A DNA stretch of 64,000 bases, taken from NCBI GenBank assembly GCA_009836625.1, contig VXVC01000003.1:15111-79110 (forward strand), written 5' to 3'. Each line of letters opens with the position of its first letter. Position 1 is the stretch's first letter. The stretch is from Holophagales bacterium (GTDB lineage: Bacteria > Acidobacteriota > Thermoanaerobaculia > Multivoradales > Multivoraceae). Under the pieces are notes generated by a model, which ran no database searches, was not told the DNA's origin, and was given only the letters and a program-made list of their open reading frames with translations. Of this stretch, positions 50,523-58,746 are shown piece by piece. The translations under genes were made by a program, and so were the position numbers.

Positions 50523-51226
50523 GGGCGCTCCTTTCGTCCGGAACGGCTCCCGGCTCTTTGTGCGTACTCGGGGTATCGCCTGAGCAACTCCTCGCGAAGC
50601 AGCTTGCGGCTGTTGAACAGGTGGTTGCGGACGGTCGAGGGACGGATGCCGAGGATGCCCGCGATCTCCTTGCCGGCCAACCCCTCCATCTCGCGCAGCA
50701 CGAACACCGCGCGCTGCTTCTCGCTCAAAGTGGACGCGAGTTCGTGGAACACGGCCCGGACTTCACTGGCGGAGAGCGAATCGAGTTGCCGCGCGGAGAC
50801 TTCGCCCCGTTGGTGCTCGTGGTGAAACTGGAAGCTCTGCAGCGAGCGGAGACGGGAGGAGCGGGAGCGCAGGTGGTCGATGGCGAGGTTCGAGACGATC
50901 CGGTAGATCCAGGTGTTCGGGCTGTAGCGGCGGTCAAAGCGATGCCGCGAGTTCCAAATCCGCAGAAAGGAGATCTGGACGATGTCGCGGGCGTCTTCCC
51001 GGTCGCCCACCAGCCGGGTGGCCAGTTGCACCAGGCGGGTCGTCTTGCGTCTCATCAGTTCGTCGAGCGCGAGATCGTCGTCGCGGCGAAGGCCCTCCAG
51101 GAGTTCGGCGTCGGACGCGTCGGCCCACGCCACCTGACGCTGGTGGCGGGAGTACGCGATCGTGAGACCGCTCCGTGGAGGATCTTCGCGTGGCGGTTCC
51201 ATGCGGATGGCTTGCGCGGATCTCAT
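50519..51226 (-). CDS. ECF-type RNA polymerase sigma factor
   Basis: A 235-residue ECF sigma factor. Region 2 has REDARDIVQISFLRIWNSRHRFD and NTWIYRIVSNLAIDHLRSR (about 97-147), and region 4 has LAGKEIAGILGIRPSTVRNHLF (about 187-208). The basic C-terminal tail is short. It heads the whole pilus/secretion block and probably drives it. ATG at 51226 follows a TATCAA at 51236-51241; an ATG at 51202 is an alternative start. Confidence 0.92.
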   Translation of the reverse strand: MRSAQAIRMEPPREDPPRSGLTIAYSRHQRQVAWADASDAELLEGLRRDDDLALDELMRRKTTRLVQLATRLVGDREDARDIVQISFLRIWNSRHRFDRRYSPNTWIYRIVSNLAIDHLRSRSSRLRSLQSFQFHHEHQRGEVSARQLDSLSASEVRAVFHELASTLSEKQRAVFVLREMEGLAGKEIAGILGIRPSTVRNHLFNSRKLLREELLRRYPEYAQRAGSRSGRKERP

Positions 51227-51235
51227 GCCTCGCTG

Positions 51236-51241
51236 TTGATA
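51236..51241 (-). promoter_or_regulatory. -10-like hexamer TATCAA before the ECF sigma gene
   Basis: TATCAA on the minus strand ends nine bases before the ATG at 51226. It would be the main promoter of the 12-kb block, although a GAGG between could serve as ribosome site. Confidence 0.35.
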
Positions 51242-51316
51242 CGGAGGCCCGGGGCAAAGCGTCCAAGAGGCCGCGCTTCGGGAGATGGAGAGCCCTCCGC
51301 CAGCAGGCGCCGGAAT

Positions 51317-51322
51317 TATACT
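51317..51322 (+). promoter_or_regulatory. -10-like hexamer TATACT before kdtA
   Basis: TATACT in the gap between the divergent sigma gene and kdtA would start a transcript with a leader of about 40 bases. The best -10 match in the window. Confidence 0.45.
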
Positions 51323-51368
51323 CGTGCGTCAATACGGCCCTGACCGGCCCGTCTCCGGCCGTCACCTT

Positions 51369-52646
51369 ATGTGGTTCCTCTACCAGCTCGCGATGGCGGC
51401 AGGGTTGGGCGTGGCGGCCCCGGTGCTGCTGGCCCGGCGCGGTCGGCACTACCTGCCGACGCTGCCCGCCCGGCTGGGACGCTTGCCGGAGGCCCGGGGG
51501 ACCAGCCCGCTGTGGCTGCACGCCGCGTCGGTGGGCGAGGCCGGCGTCGCGGCGACGCTGGCGCGGGCCCTGCCGCCGGACCTCGACCTGGTGGTGACGA
51601 CGGTGACGCCCACCGGTCAGGCCGCGGCGGAGAAGCTCTTCGAGCCGCTGACCGCGGGCGGCAGAAGCGTGGTCGTCACGTACCTGCCGTTCGACCTGGG
51701 GTTGCTGGTCGGTCGTTTTCTGGATCGCTACGCGCCGCGCGGTCTGGTCCTGTTCGAGAGCGAACTCTGGCCCCTGCTGCTGCGGGACTGCCGCCGCCGG
51801 TCGATTCCCGTGGCCGTGCTCAACGCCCGCATCAGCGACCGCAGCTACGGGCGGATGAAGCGCGCCGGCCGTCTCTACCGGCGGTTCCTGCTCGACCCGC
51901 TGGGTCGCCTGGGCGCCCAGAGTCCGCAGGACGAGGAGCGCTTGCTGAGCCTGGGCGCGCGGCCTGCGCGCACCTCGCTGACCGGCAACCTGAAGTTCGA
52001 TACCCCGGAACCGCTCCCGGTGGCCGGCCTGGAGCAGGCCCTGCGGGACCTCGCGGCGGATCGGCCGATCCTGGTCGCGGGCTCGACGATGCCCGGCGAA
52101 GAGCCGATCGTCCTCGACGCCTTCGAACGACTGGGCCGCGAGGCGCTGCTGGTCCTGGCTCCCCGCCATCCGGAGCGCTTCGACGAGGTCTGGCGAGAGG
52201 TGGAGGCACGCTCGCTGGCGGCGATGCGCCGGAGCCGGATTGTCGCGGCCGCGGGGGCGCTGCCGGCCTCGGCACCCAGGATCGTCCTCCTCGATTCCCT
52301 GGGCGAGCTGGCTTCGATCTACCGGCTGGCGTCGGCGGCGTTCATCGGCGGCACGCTCGTGCCGACCGGCGGCCACAACCCGATCGAGGCGGCGCGGTTC
52401 GGCGTGCCCGTGATCGTCGGCCCGTCGATGGAGAACTTCCGGCGCATCGCGCGCGACCTCGAGGCCGCGGACGGCCTGACCCTGGCGCCTGACGGCGAGG
52501 CATTGACCGAAGCGTGGCGGCGCCTCCTGGACAGACCCGACGAAGCGGCGGAACAGGGCAGGCGCGGTCTGGCGATCGTCGACAGGAACCGGGGCGCGGT
52601 GAAGCGCTCGGTGGAACTCCTGAGCGAATTGGTGGACCTGAATTGA
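51369..52646 (+). CDS. waaA: 3-deoxy-D-manno-octulosonic acid (Kdo) transferase
   Basis: A 425-residue GT30 enzyme that adds Kdo from CMP-Kdo to the lipid A precursor. It has an N-terminal membrane anchor (MWFLYQLAMAAGLG), the conserved LWLHAASVGEAGVA near 44-57, and the C-terminal nucleotide-binding segments AGSTMPGEE and GGTLVPTGGHNPIEAA. ATG at 51369 begins the typical N terminus. Its stop overlaps the lpxK start (TTGA), so the two are coupled. Confidence 0.94.
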   Translation: MWFLYQLAMAAGLGVAAPVLLARRGRHYLPTLPARLGRLPEARGTSPLWLHAASVGEAGVAATLARALPPDLDLVVTTVTPTGQAAAEKLFEPLTAGGRSVVVTYLPFDLGLLVGRFLDRYAPRGLVLFESELWPLLLRDCRRRSIPVAVLNARISDRSYGRMKRAGRLYRRFLLDPLGRLGAQSPQDEERLLSLGARPARTSLTGNLKFDTPEPLPVAGLEQALRDLAADRPILVAGSTMPGEEPIVLDAFERLGREALLVLAPRHPERFDEVWREVEARSLAAMRRSRIVAAAGALPASAPRIVLLDSLGELASIYRLASAAFIGGTLVPTGGHNPIEAARFGVPVIVGPSMENFRRIARDLEAADGLTLAPDGEALTEAWRRLLDRPDEAAEQGRRGLAIVDRNRGAVKRSVELLSELVDLN

Positions 52647-53632
52647 GCGCGGCCCGCAGTCCCTGGCAGCGCTTCTACCAGTGGGCGCACCATCGCCGTC
52701 GCCATTCCTGGTCGGCGCGCGCCGCGAGCCTGGTCCGCAAGACGGTCAGCGTCGGCAACCTGCACTGGGGCGGCAGCGGCAAGACGCCGACGGTGATCGC
52801 CGTGGCGCGCGGCCTGGCCGACCAGGGCCTGAGGGTCGCCGTGCTGTCGCGCGGCTACCGCCGCAGGGGTCGTGAGCCCCGGGTCGTCAGCCTCGGTGAG
52901 GGGCCGCTCGCCTCGGTGGAACAGGCCGGCGACGAGCCGGTGATGATCGCCGAGCAGGCACCGGGCGTGGTGGTGGCCGTCGGCGCCGACCGCCGCGCGG
53001 CCGCCGTCCTGGCCCTCGAGCGGGCGCCGCACATCGACGTCTTCCTGCTGGACGACGGCTTCTCCCATGTGCGGGTACGCCGCGATGTCGAGATCCTGAC
53101 CTTTCCGGCCGCCGACCCGTTCGCCGGCGGTCTCCTGCTGCCGGGGGGCCGGCTGCGCGAGCCTCTCGGTATGGTGCGCCTCGCCGACGCCGCGGTGCTC
53201 ACCGGCCTCGAAGCCGGCGTCGAACCGCCGGCCGACTTCGAGCCGAAGCTGCGCCGGCACGGCTTCGCCGGCAGGGTGTTCACGTCGACGCTCCGGTCCG
53301 AGCTCGTGGGTGGCCCGTCAGCGGAGCGACCGCTACTCGTTACCGGCGTCGCCCGTCCGGAGCGCGTCGCCCGCACCGCGGTCGCCGCGGGCCTGGAATG
53401 CGTGGATCACCTCCGCTTCCCCGACCACCACGGCTATCCGCCGCGTTCCCTCCGCGCGATCGAATCCGCCTGCGCCCGCCATCGCTGCGACTCCGTCGCC
53501 ACGACCTCCAAGGACGCGGTCAAGCTCCGAGGCCGTTTGTCGGCGGGCGCGCCGCCGTTACTGGAACTAAGGGTCGAAGCGAAGGTGGAGGAGGAGTTCC
53601 TGCCCTGGCTCTCCGGCAGACTGGGGCGCTAG
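52643..53632 (+). CDS. lpxK: tetraacyldisaccharide 4'-kinase
   Basis: A 329-residue kinase that phosphorylates the lipid A disaccharide at the 4' position. The P-loop GNLHWGGSGKTP is near residue 37-48 and DVFLLDDGFSH, with its catalytic aspartates, near 133-143. TSKDAVK late in the protein is also typical. The usual N-terminal membrane helix seems short here. TTG at 52643 overlaps the kdtA stop and is the only suitable start. The gene presence confirms lipid A synthesis. Confidence 0.9.
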   Translation: MSAARSPWQRFYQWAHHRRRHSWSARAASLVRKTVSVGNLHWGGSGKTPTVIAVARGLADQGLRVAVLSRGYRRRGREPRVVSLGEGPLASVEQAGDEPVMIAEQAPGVVVAVGADRRAAAVLALERAPHIDVFLLDDGFSHVRVRRDVEILTFPAADPFAGGLLLPGGRLREPLGMVRLADAAVLTGLEAGVEPPADFEPKLRRHGFAGRVFTSTLRSELVGGPSAERPLLVTGVARPERVARTAVAAGLECVDHLRFPDHHGYPPRSLRAIESACARHRCDSVATTSKDAVKLRGRLSAGAPPLLELRVEAKVEEEFLPWLSGRLGR

Positions 53633-53651
53633 CTCGTTTGCAGACCTTGCG

Positions 53652-55061
53652 TCAAGCGAACGACCGGCCGCCGATCACCGCCCAGATGATCCACAGGATC
53701 GCGATCGGGCAGACGAAGCGCAGCAGCACGTCGCGCCAGATGAAGTACCACCGGCTCACGTCGCCATGGCCGTTGGCGAGCGCGTCGCGGGACTTGCCGC
53801 GGCTCAGGAACCAGCCGACGAAGATCGCCAGCGTGAGGCCGCCGAGGGGCAGGATCCAGTTCGAGACGGTGTAGTCCATCGTGTCGAAGAAACCGGCCGT
53901 GCGTTCGCCCAGGGGCGCCCAGGAAGAGAAGCCGGTGACGGCGCCCAGGGAGAGGGCCGAGGGGATGCCGAAGAGGAAGACGGCGCCGCCGGAGAGCAGG
54001 CTGGCCTTTCGCCGGCTCAGGCCCCGCCGGTCGATCAGGTAGGCGGCGACGACTTCGAGCAGCGAGATGGTCGAGGTCAGCGCCGCGAAGCCGACCAGCA
54101 GGTAGAACAGGGGCGCCAGGACGACACCGAGCGGCATCTCGTAGAACATCTGCGGCAGGGTCGTGAACAGGATCGTCGCGCTCTTGCCGAACGTCCCAAC
54201 GCGTTCCGACGCGTCGACGCTGAAGATGATGGAGAACATGACGATGCAGGCCATCAGCGCCACCAGCGTGTCGAGCAGGGTGATCGCGGCGGCGCTCCTC
54301 GGGATCGACTGCCTCGACCTCATGTAGGAGCCGTAGGTGATCATCGCCCCCATGCCGACGGAGAGGGTGAAGAAGGCATGGCCGACCGCCTCCAGCAGGC
54401 CATCGGCGGTGACCGGGCCGACATGGAACAGGAAGCGGACCGCCTCGCCGAAGCCCGGGCTCCAGAACGAGTTGACGACGAGCAGGATGAGGATGCCACC
54501 GAGCACCGGCATCAGCGTCTTGGCCACCCGTTCGATTCCGCCCTGCACCCCCAGGGCGACGACGCCGACCGTGACGAGCATGAACAGGGCGTGGAAGCCG
54601 ATCTGGAGCGGCCCGTTGCCGAGGAAGGCGCCGAACGAGTCGCCGAGGGTCTGTCCGCCGGTGTCGAAGCCGCGAAACGACCAGCTCAGGCACTGGCCGA
54701 AGTAGTACACGGTCCAGCCGGCGATCAGCGCGTAGTAGGACAGGAGGATGAAGCTGCCGAGCGTTCCCAGGGCGCCCACCGCGCCCCAGGCCCGGCCTCC
54801 CACCGCGCCTTTGGCGGCCTCGACGAAGGCGCCGACGGGGCTCTGGCGGGTACTCCGTCCGATGACCAGCTCCGCCATCATGATCGGCAGGCCGATCAGC
54901 GCGATCGCGACCAGGTAGACGAGGACGAAGGAACCGCCGTCGTTCGCGTAGGTGATGTACGGGAACTTCCAGATGTTGCCGAGGCCGATCGCCGAGCCGA
55001 CGGCGGCGAAGATGAACCCGAGTTGACCGAACCTGCCGCGTCCGCCGGAGCCGTTTGCCAC
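53652..55061 (-). CDS. sodium-dependent transporter, NSS/SNF family
   Basis: A 469-residue LeuT-fold symporter with about 11-12 hydrophobic helices. The first helix reads AAVGSAIGLGNIWKFPY, the Na+-binding motif of bacterial NSS proteins. GLPIMMAELVIGR marks helix 2. It probably imports an amino acid or related solute with sodium. GTG at 55061 has an AGGAG about seven bases upstream. A 90-base gap separates it from the CRTAC1 gene end. That gap has a palindrome (55107-55118) but no T-run. Confidence 0.92.
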   Translation of the reverse strand: MANGSGGRGRFGQLGFIFAAVGSAIGLGNIWKFPYITYANDGGSFVLVYLVAIALIGLPIMMAELVIGRSTRQSPVGAFVEAAKGAVGGRAWGAVGALGTLGSFILLSYYALIAGWTVYYFGQCLSWSFRGFDTGGQTLGDSFGAFLGNGPLQIGFHALFMLVTVGVVALGVQGGIERVAKTLMPVLGGILILLVVNSFWSPGFGEAVRFLFHVGPVTADGLLEAVGHAFFTLSVGMGAMITYGSYMRSRQSIPRSAAAITLLDTLVALMACIVMFSIIFSVDASERVGTFGKSATILFTTLPQMFYEMPLGVVLAPLFYLLVGFAALTSTISLLEVVAAYLIDRRGLSRRKASLLSGGAVFLFGIPSALSLGAVTGFSSWAPLGERTAGFFDTMDYTVSNWILPLGGLTLAIFVGWFLSRGKSRDALANGHGDVSRWYFIWRDVLLRFVCPIAILWIIWAVIGGRSFA

Positions 55062-55151
55062 GTCTGTTCTCCTGGTGCGTTCCTGGATAGTGGCGGCGCG
55101 CCGCGTCGCCGGCCGGCGGTTAGGTTAGCGGAGTGTGCGCGACGACTTGCC

Positions 55152-58100
55152 TCAGCGGCCTGAGGCGGGCGCCGAGACCGGGCTGAACGGCGTCTCCGGA
55201 CCGACCACCCGCGTCAGCCACTCGGCGCGGTAGGCGTCGAGTTCCGGCGTTCGGGGATAGGCCTCGCCCGGCGCGAACGGGTAGCCGGACATCGCCTGGA
55301 AGGGCAGCGGCAGGTTGCTGTCCGCCTTCCAGGTGTTGCGGTCGGCGTCCTTGTCCCAGCCGAAGCTCTCGAGGAACACGGTGCGGACATGACCGGGCTT
55401 CGGCGCTGGCAGATCGCGGGCGTCGAACAGGACCCGGATCTCGTCGCCCGGTCCGATCACGACCTGCCGGTCGTCGACGGTGCCGAGTAGCTCGCGGACA
55501 TCGCCGAAGCGGGTGTAGCGGCCGGGGAAAGGCAGCCAGGGCGACTCCGTGGTGGTGCGCTGGTAATCGAACAGGTGCGGGCCGTTGGGTGCTGGCCGTG
55601 TCGGCGCCGAGAATCCGCGGTCGGAGAGATCGGCGCTCGCCGGGTCCAGACGCGCCTGGATGACGACATCGTCGCCGTCGATGCCGCCCAGTTCGGTGCT
55701 CCAGGCGATGCGGTCCCAATGCAGCCAGCGGGTGGTCACGATGCGGAGCTTGCGGGCGCCCGCCGGCAGCGGCGGCGTGTCGACGACCATCGCCTTCGTC
55801 TTGCCGGGCGGGAAGCCCATCGGATCGAGCAGCGTCCGCCAGCCGTCCCCGGTTTCGACTTCGAGCCGGGTCACGACCATCTCCAGGTCGCCGTGCTCCA
55901 CCGCCTGGGCGATGGCGAGGTTCAGGCTCGCATCGGCGGGGAACACCCAGCCGTCAAGCCACAGCCGGACCGGTTTGCCGGGCGCTTCGCCGAGGTCGAA
56001 GGTGAACGTCCAGGGCTCTGTGGCGTGGCCCTGGAAGCGCGAGCGTGAGTAGCCGTCGGCGTAGACCTCGTCGCGAGCGCGGACCCGTTCCGTCACGTCG
56101 CGGCCGCGGCCGTCGATGGCGTGCGCGACGGGCCGGACGACGGCACTCGAGACGATGTCGTCGGACGGCCTGCCGATGGGCCCCCGGCCCGGGACGATAC
56201 GGAGGTTGCTTGCGACTTCCACGCCTTCGCGATGGTCGACCACCCAGAGCCGCACCCGGTCGATGTAGGCGGCCTCCCACAGCTCCTCGGTGATCCGCAG
56301 GTCATAGAACCCGTCGCGGGTCCGGGCTCCGTCGACTCGCACGAGCTCGTCCGGGTCGTAACTGTTCCAGACGCCGTCGGCGAGCGGCATGCCGAGCGGC
56401 GCGCCCCACAGCAGGTCGGTGACGAAGGTGATCTTCTCGCCGTCCCAGGTGTACAGGAAGGGACAACTGCCCTTGAGTACCTGTTCCTCGACGATCGTCT
56501 GGTTGCCGCCCGGGCTGAGCCGGTTCTGCGGCACGCCGTTTGCCCACACGACGCGGATCAGGTCGGGCCGGCGGCGGTTGCCGAGTCCGATATGGGTGAT
56601 CGGTCGGTCGACCTCGAAGTACTGGTACGCGCGCTCCGATTTGACCTCGATCGTCGTGCCGCGTCCGAAGACGTTGTTCTTCTGGTTCCCCAGGTCGAGG
56701 CCGACCAGCCGGACACGCAGCCAGTTGTTCTCCGAACCGTCCAGGTTCTCGATGCGGTAGAGCCCGGTGGCGCCGGCAGCTACGAGATCCTGGTCGCCGT
56801 CGCCGTCCAGGTCGTCGGCCCGCACCGCGGTGAACCCGGCGTCGCGGGGCAATCCGGTGACCTGGGCGAGGCGGAACTCGAGCGCCGGGGAGCCGGAGTT
56901 CGAGGTCTGGGTCAGGATCCGAAGCTCGCCGTCGGCCACGAAGGCGAGATCGCGGCGGCCGTCGTTGTCCGCGTCCAGCAGGGCGAGATCCGTCGCGCCG
57001 GCGGGCAGGGCGATCGATTCGGAGGTCAGCGGGAAGGGGGTCACCGCCCCGTCCGCGTCCCGGCGCAGGATGTAGGTAGACTCGCCGGCGAGCAGAAACT
57101 CCGGCAGGCCGTCAGCGTCGAGGTCGGCGGTGCGGACGACCCGCACCGGCGATCCGGTGACGAGCCCCTGGGTTGCGGGTTCCTCGCTGCGCAGCCTGCC
57201 CAGGAGCCTTCCGAGGACACTCCGGCTCGGCGCCGGCGGAATGCGTTCCGCGAACCGCCCCTGGCGCAGGTTGTCGAGCCAGAGGACTCCCTCGTCGTGA
57301 GCGAGCAGCAGGTCGGTGTCGCCGTCGCGATCGGCGTCGGTGGCCTGGAGGTGGTGGTAGCTGCGCGCCTCGGCGTCGGGCAGCGCCCTCGATCCCAGGG
57401 CCTCGAGAGGACCGTCGAAGACGCCCTCGCCCGAGACGTTGCGCAGCAGGTCGGGCGCGCCGTCCGCCGGCACCACGGCCAGGTCGAGGTCGCCGTCGCT
57501 GTCGAAGTCGATCAGGTCGGCGGCGGTCGCGTCCATCCCGTTCGCCAGGAACCGGTCGCTAGCGTCCGTGAATTCCGGCGTGTCGTCGACCTGCCAGACG
57601 GCCAGGGGGTCGCCGACCGCGATCAGGTCGAGTCTGCGGTCATTGTCGGCGTCGCCGACCAGGAGGGCGCGGGCGCCGGTTTCCGGCGCTAAAGCAGGGG
57701 CTGCGTAGCCCCCGGCGGCACGCCGTAACTCCAGTCGTGTGGCCGGGTCGCCGCCGACGGCCGCCGCGACCCGCGCGATGTCGGGCCGGTCGTCGCTGTC
57801 GAAGTCGGCGACCTCCAGGGCCCGGTTCGGAGTAGGGGCATTGTCGACTCGGGTCGCCCGGAAGCGGACTGGCAATGCGTTGCCGAAGTCTTCGATCGGC
57901 GACTCGTCCACGAAGCGCTCGACCGGAATGCCCCGGATGTTCGTGTAGACCTCGGCCAAACTGCTGTGCCAGCCCGGAGTCGCCAGCAGTACGTTTCGCA
58001 ACCGGGGAGCGTAGGCGCGGGCGCGTTCCAGATCGTCCGTCTCCAGGGCGTCGAGCACCTCTTCGATGACGCGTTCGGCTGCCGGCTGCGCCTGCCAGAG

Positions 58101-58688
58101 GAGCTCGCGGATCCGCAGGTAGTCGTCGCTCGCGCGGCCCCGGTCGCCGTCTTCCAGCGCGGCGGCTCCGCTTAGAAGCAGGACGACCAGGTTGTCCGGC
58201 CTGAGCGCCCGCAGACGATCGACGGCGGCCCGGTGATCGGCCTTGGCTTCGGGACCGCTCATGATCTCGGCGTGCCGGAAGAGCGCGTACTGCACTTCGG
58301 GGTCGTCGGGCGCGGCGCGCGCCGCGCGGCGGTAGTCCGCCAGCGCTTCTTCGTTGCTGCCGGCGCCTCCCTGGAGAACGTCGGCGCGGACCAGCAGCAG
58401 ATCGCCTCTGTTGCCGCCCAGTTCCACAGCCCGGTCGATGGCGGCGAGCGCCGCGTCCTTCCGGTCCTGCCGCAGCAGCGCGACGGCCAGGTTGGCGTGA
58501 CCGAGGGGCTCGTCGGGCGCGAGTTCGATCAGTTCCAGGTAGGTGCTCTCGGCGTCGACTTCCCGCTCGTTCTCGAGTTGCGCGTAGCCGATACCGTGCA
58601 GCCGCACCTGTTCCGCGGTCGGCTGCGCGGACGCCGCGGCCGGGGCGAGCGCGGCGAGGAGAACAAGGACGGGGAGGTTGCGAGGCAT
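55152..58688 (-). CDS. large exported TPR / FG-GAP / ASPIC protein
   Basis: A 1,178-residue secreted protein. A signal peptide (1-22, ending ASAQ) precedes about 200 residues of TPR units. At least six FG-GAP-like D-x-D-x-DG-x-x-DL loops (DFDSDGDLDLA, DADRDGDTDLL, DLDGDGDQDLV) run from about 270 to 640. Next comes an ASPIC/UnbV domain (NNVFGRGTTIEV, VWANGVPQN), and then a roughly 450-residue C-terminal part (starting FLYTWDGEKITFVTDLLWGAPLG) with beta-rich, unrecognised domains. ATG at 58688 gives the signal peptide. It is probably surface-exposed or extracellular. Role unknown. Confidence 0.88.
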   Translation of the reverse strand: MPRNLPVLVLLAALAPAAASAQPTAEQVRLHGIGYAQLENEREVDAESTYLELIELAPDEPLGHANLAVALLRQDRKDAALAAIDRAVELGGNRGDLLLVRADVLQGGAGSNEEALADYRRAARAAPDDPEVQYALFRHAEIMSGPEAKADHRAAVDRLRALRPDNLVVLLLSGAAALEDGDRGRASDDYLRIRELLWQAQPAAERVIEEVLDALETDDLERARAYAPRLRNVLLATPGWHSSLAEVYTNIRGIPVERFVDESPIEDFGNALPVRFRATRVDNAPTPNRALEVADFDSDDRPDIARVAAAVGGDPATRLELRRAAGGYAAPALAPETGARALLVGDADNDRRLDLIAVGDPLAVWQVDDTPEFTDASDRFLANGMDATAADLIDFDSDGDLDLAVVPADGAPDLLRNVSGEGVFDGPLEALGSRALPDAEARSYHHLQATDADRDGDTDLLLAHDEGVLWLDNLRQGRFAERIPPAPSRSVLGRLLGRLRSEEPATQGLVTGSPVRVVRTADLDADGLPEFLLAGESTYILRRDADGAVTPFPLTSESIALPAGATDLALLDADNDGRRDLAFVADGELRILTQTSNSGSPALEFRLAQVTGLPRDAGFTAVRADDLDGDGDQDLVAAGATGLYRIENLDGSENNWLRVRLVGLDLGNQKNNVFGRGTTIEVKSERAYQYFEVDRPITHIGLGNRRRPDLIRVVWANGVPQNRLSPGGNQTIVEEQVLKGSCPFLYTWDGEKITFVTDLLWGAPLGMPLADGVWNSYDPDELVRVDGARTRDGFYDLRITEELWEAAYIDRVRLWVVDHREGVEVASNLRIVPGRGPIGRPSDDIVSSAVVRPVAHAIDGRGRDVTERVRARDEVYADGYSRSRFQGHATEPWTFTFDLGEAPGKPVRLWLDGWVFPADASLNLAIAQAVEHGDLEMVVTRLEVETGDGWRTLLDPMGFPPGKTKAMVVDTPPLPAGARKLRIVTTRWLHWDRIAWSTELGGIDGDDVVIQARLDPASADLSDRGFSAPTRPAPNGPHLFDYQRTTTESPWLPFPGRYTRFGDVRELLGTVDDRQVVIGPGDEIRVLFDARDLPAPKPGHVRTVFLESFGWDKDADRNTWKADSNLPLPFQAMSGYPFAPGEAYPRTPELDAYRAEWLTRVVGPETPFSPVSAPASGR

Positions 58689-58739
58689 GACTTGCGGCGA
58701 CCGTTGGCTGTAGGGCAACGCAATCCTACGACTCGACAC

Positions 58740-58745
58740 TAGAGT
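58740..58745 (+). promoter_or_regulatory. -10-like hexamer TAGAGT before polA
   Basis: TAGAGT ends one base before ATG 58747 and ten bases before an in-frame GTG at 58756. If it is the -10 element, the real start is more likely the GTG. Confidence 0.35.
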
Positions 58746-58746
58746 A

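Noticed and set aside
55107..55118. Palindrome between the NSS transporter and the large ASPIC gene as a terminator
   Set aside because: It is a continuous 12-base palindrome without loop or T-run, so I could not support a terminator.
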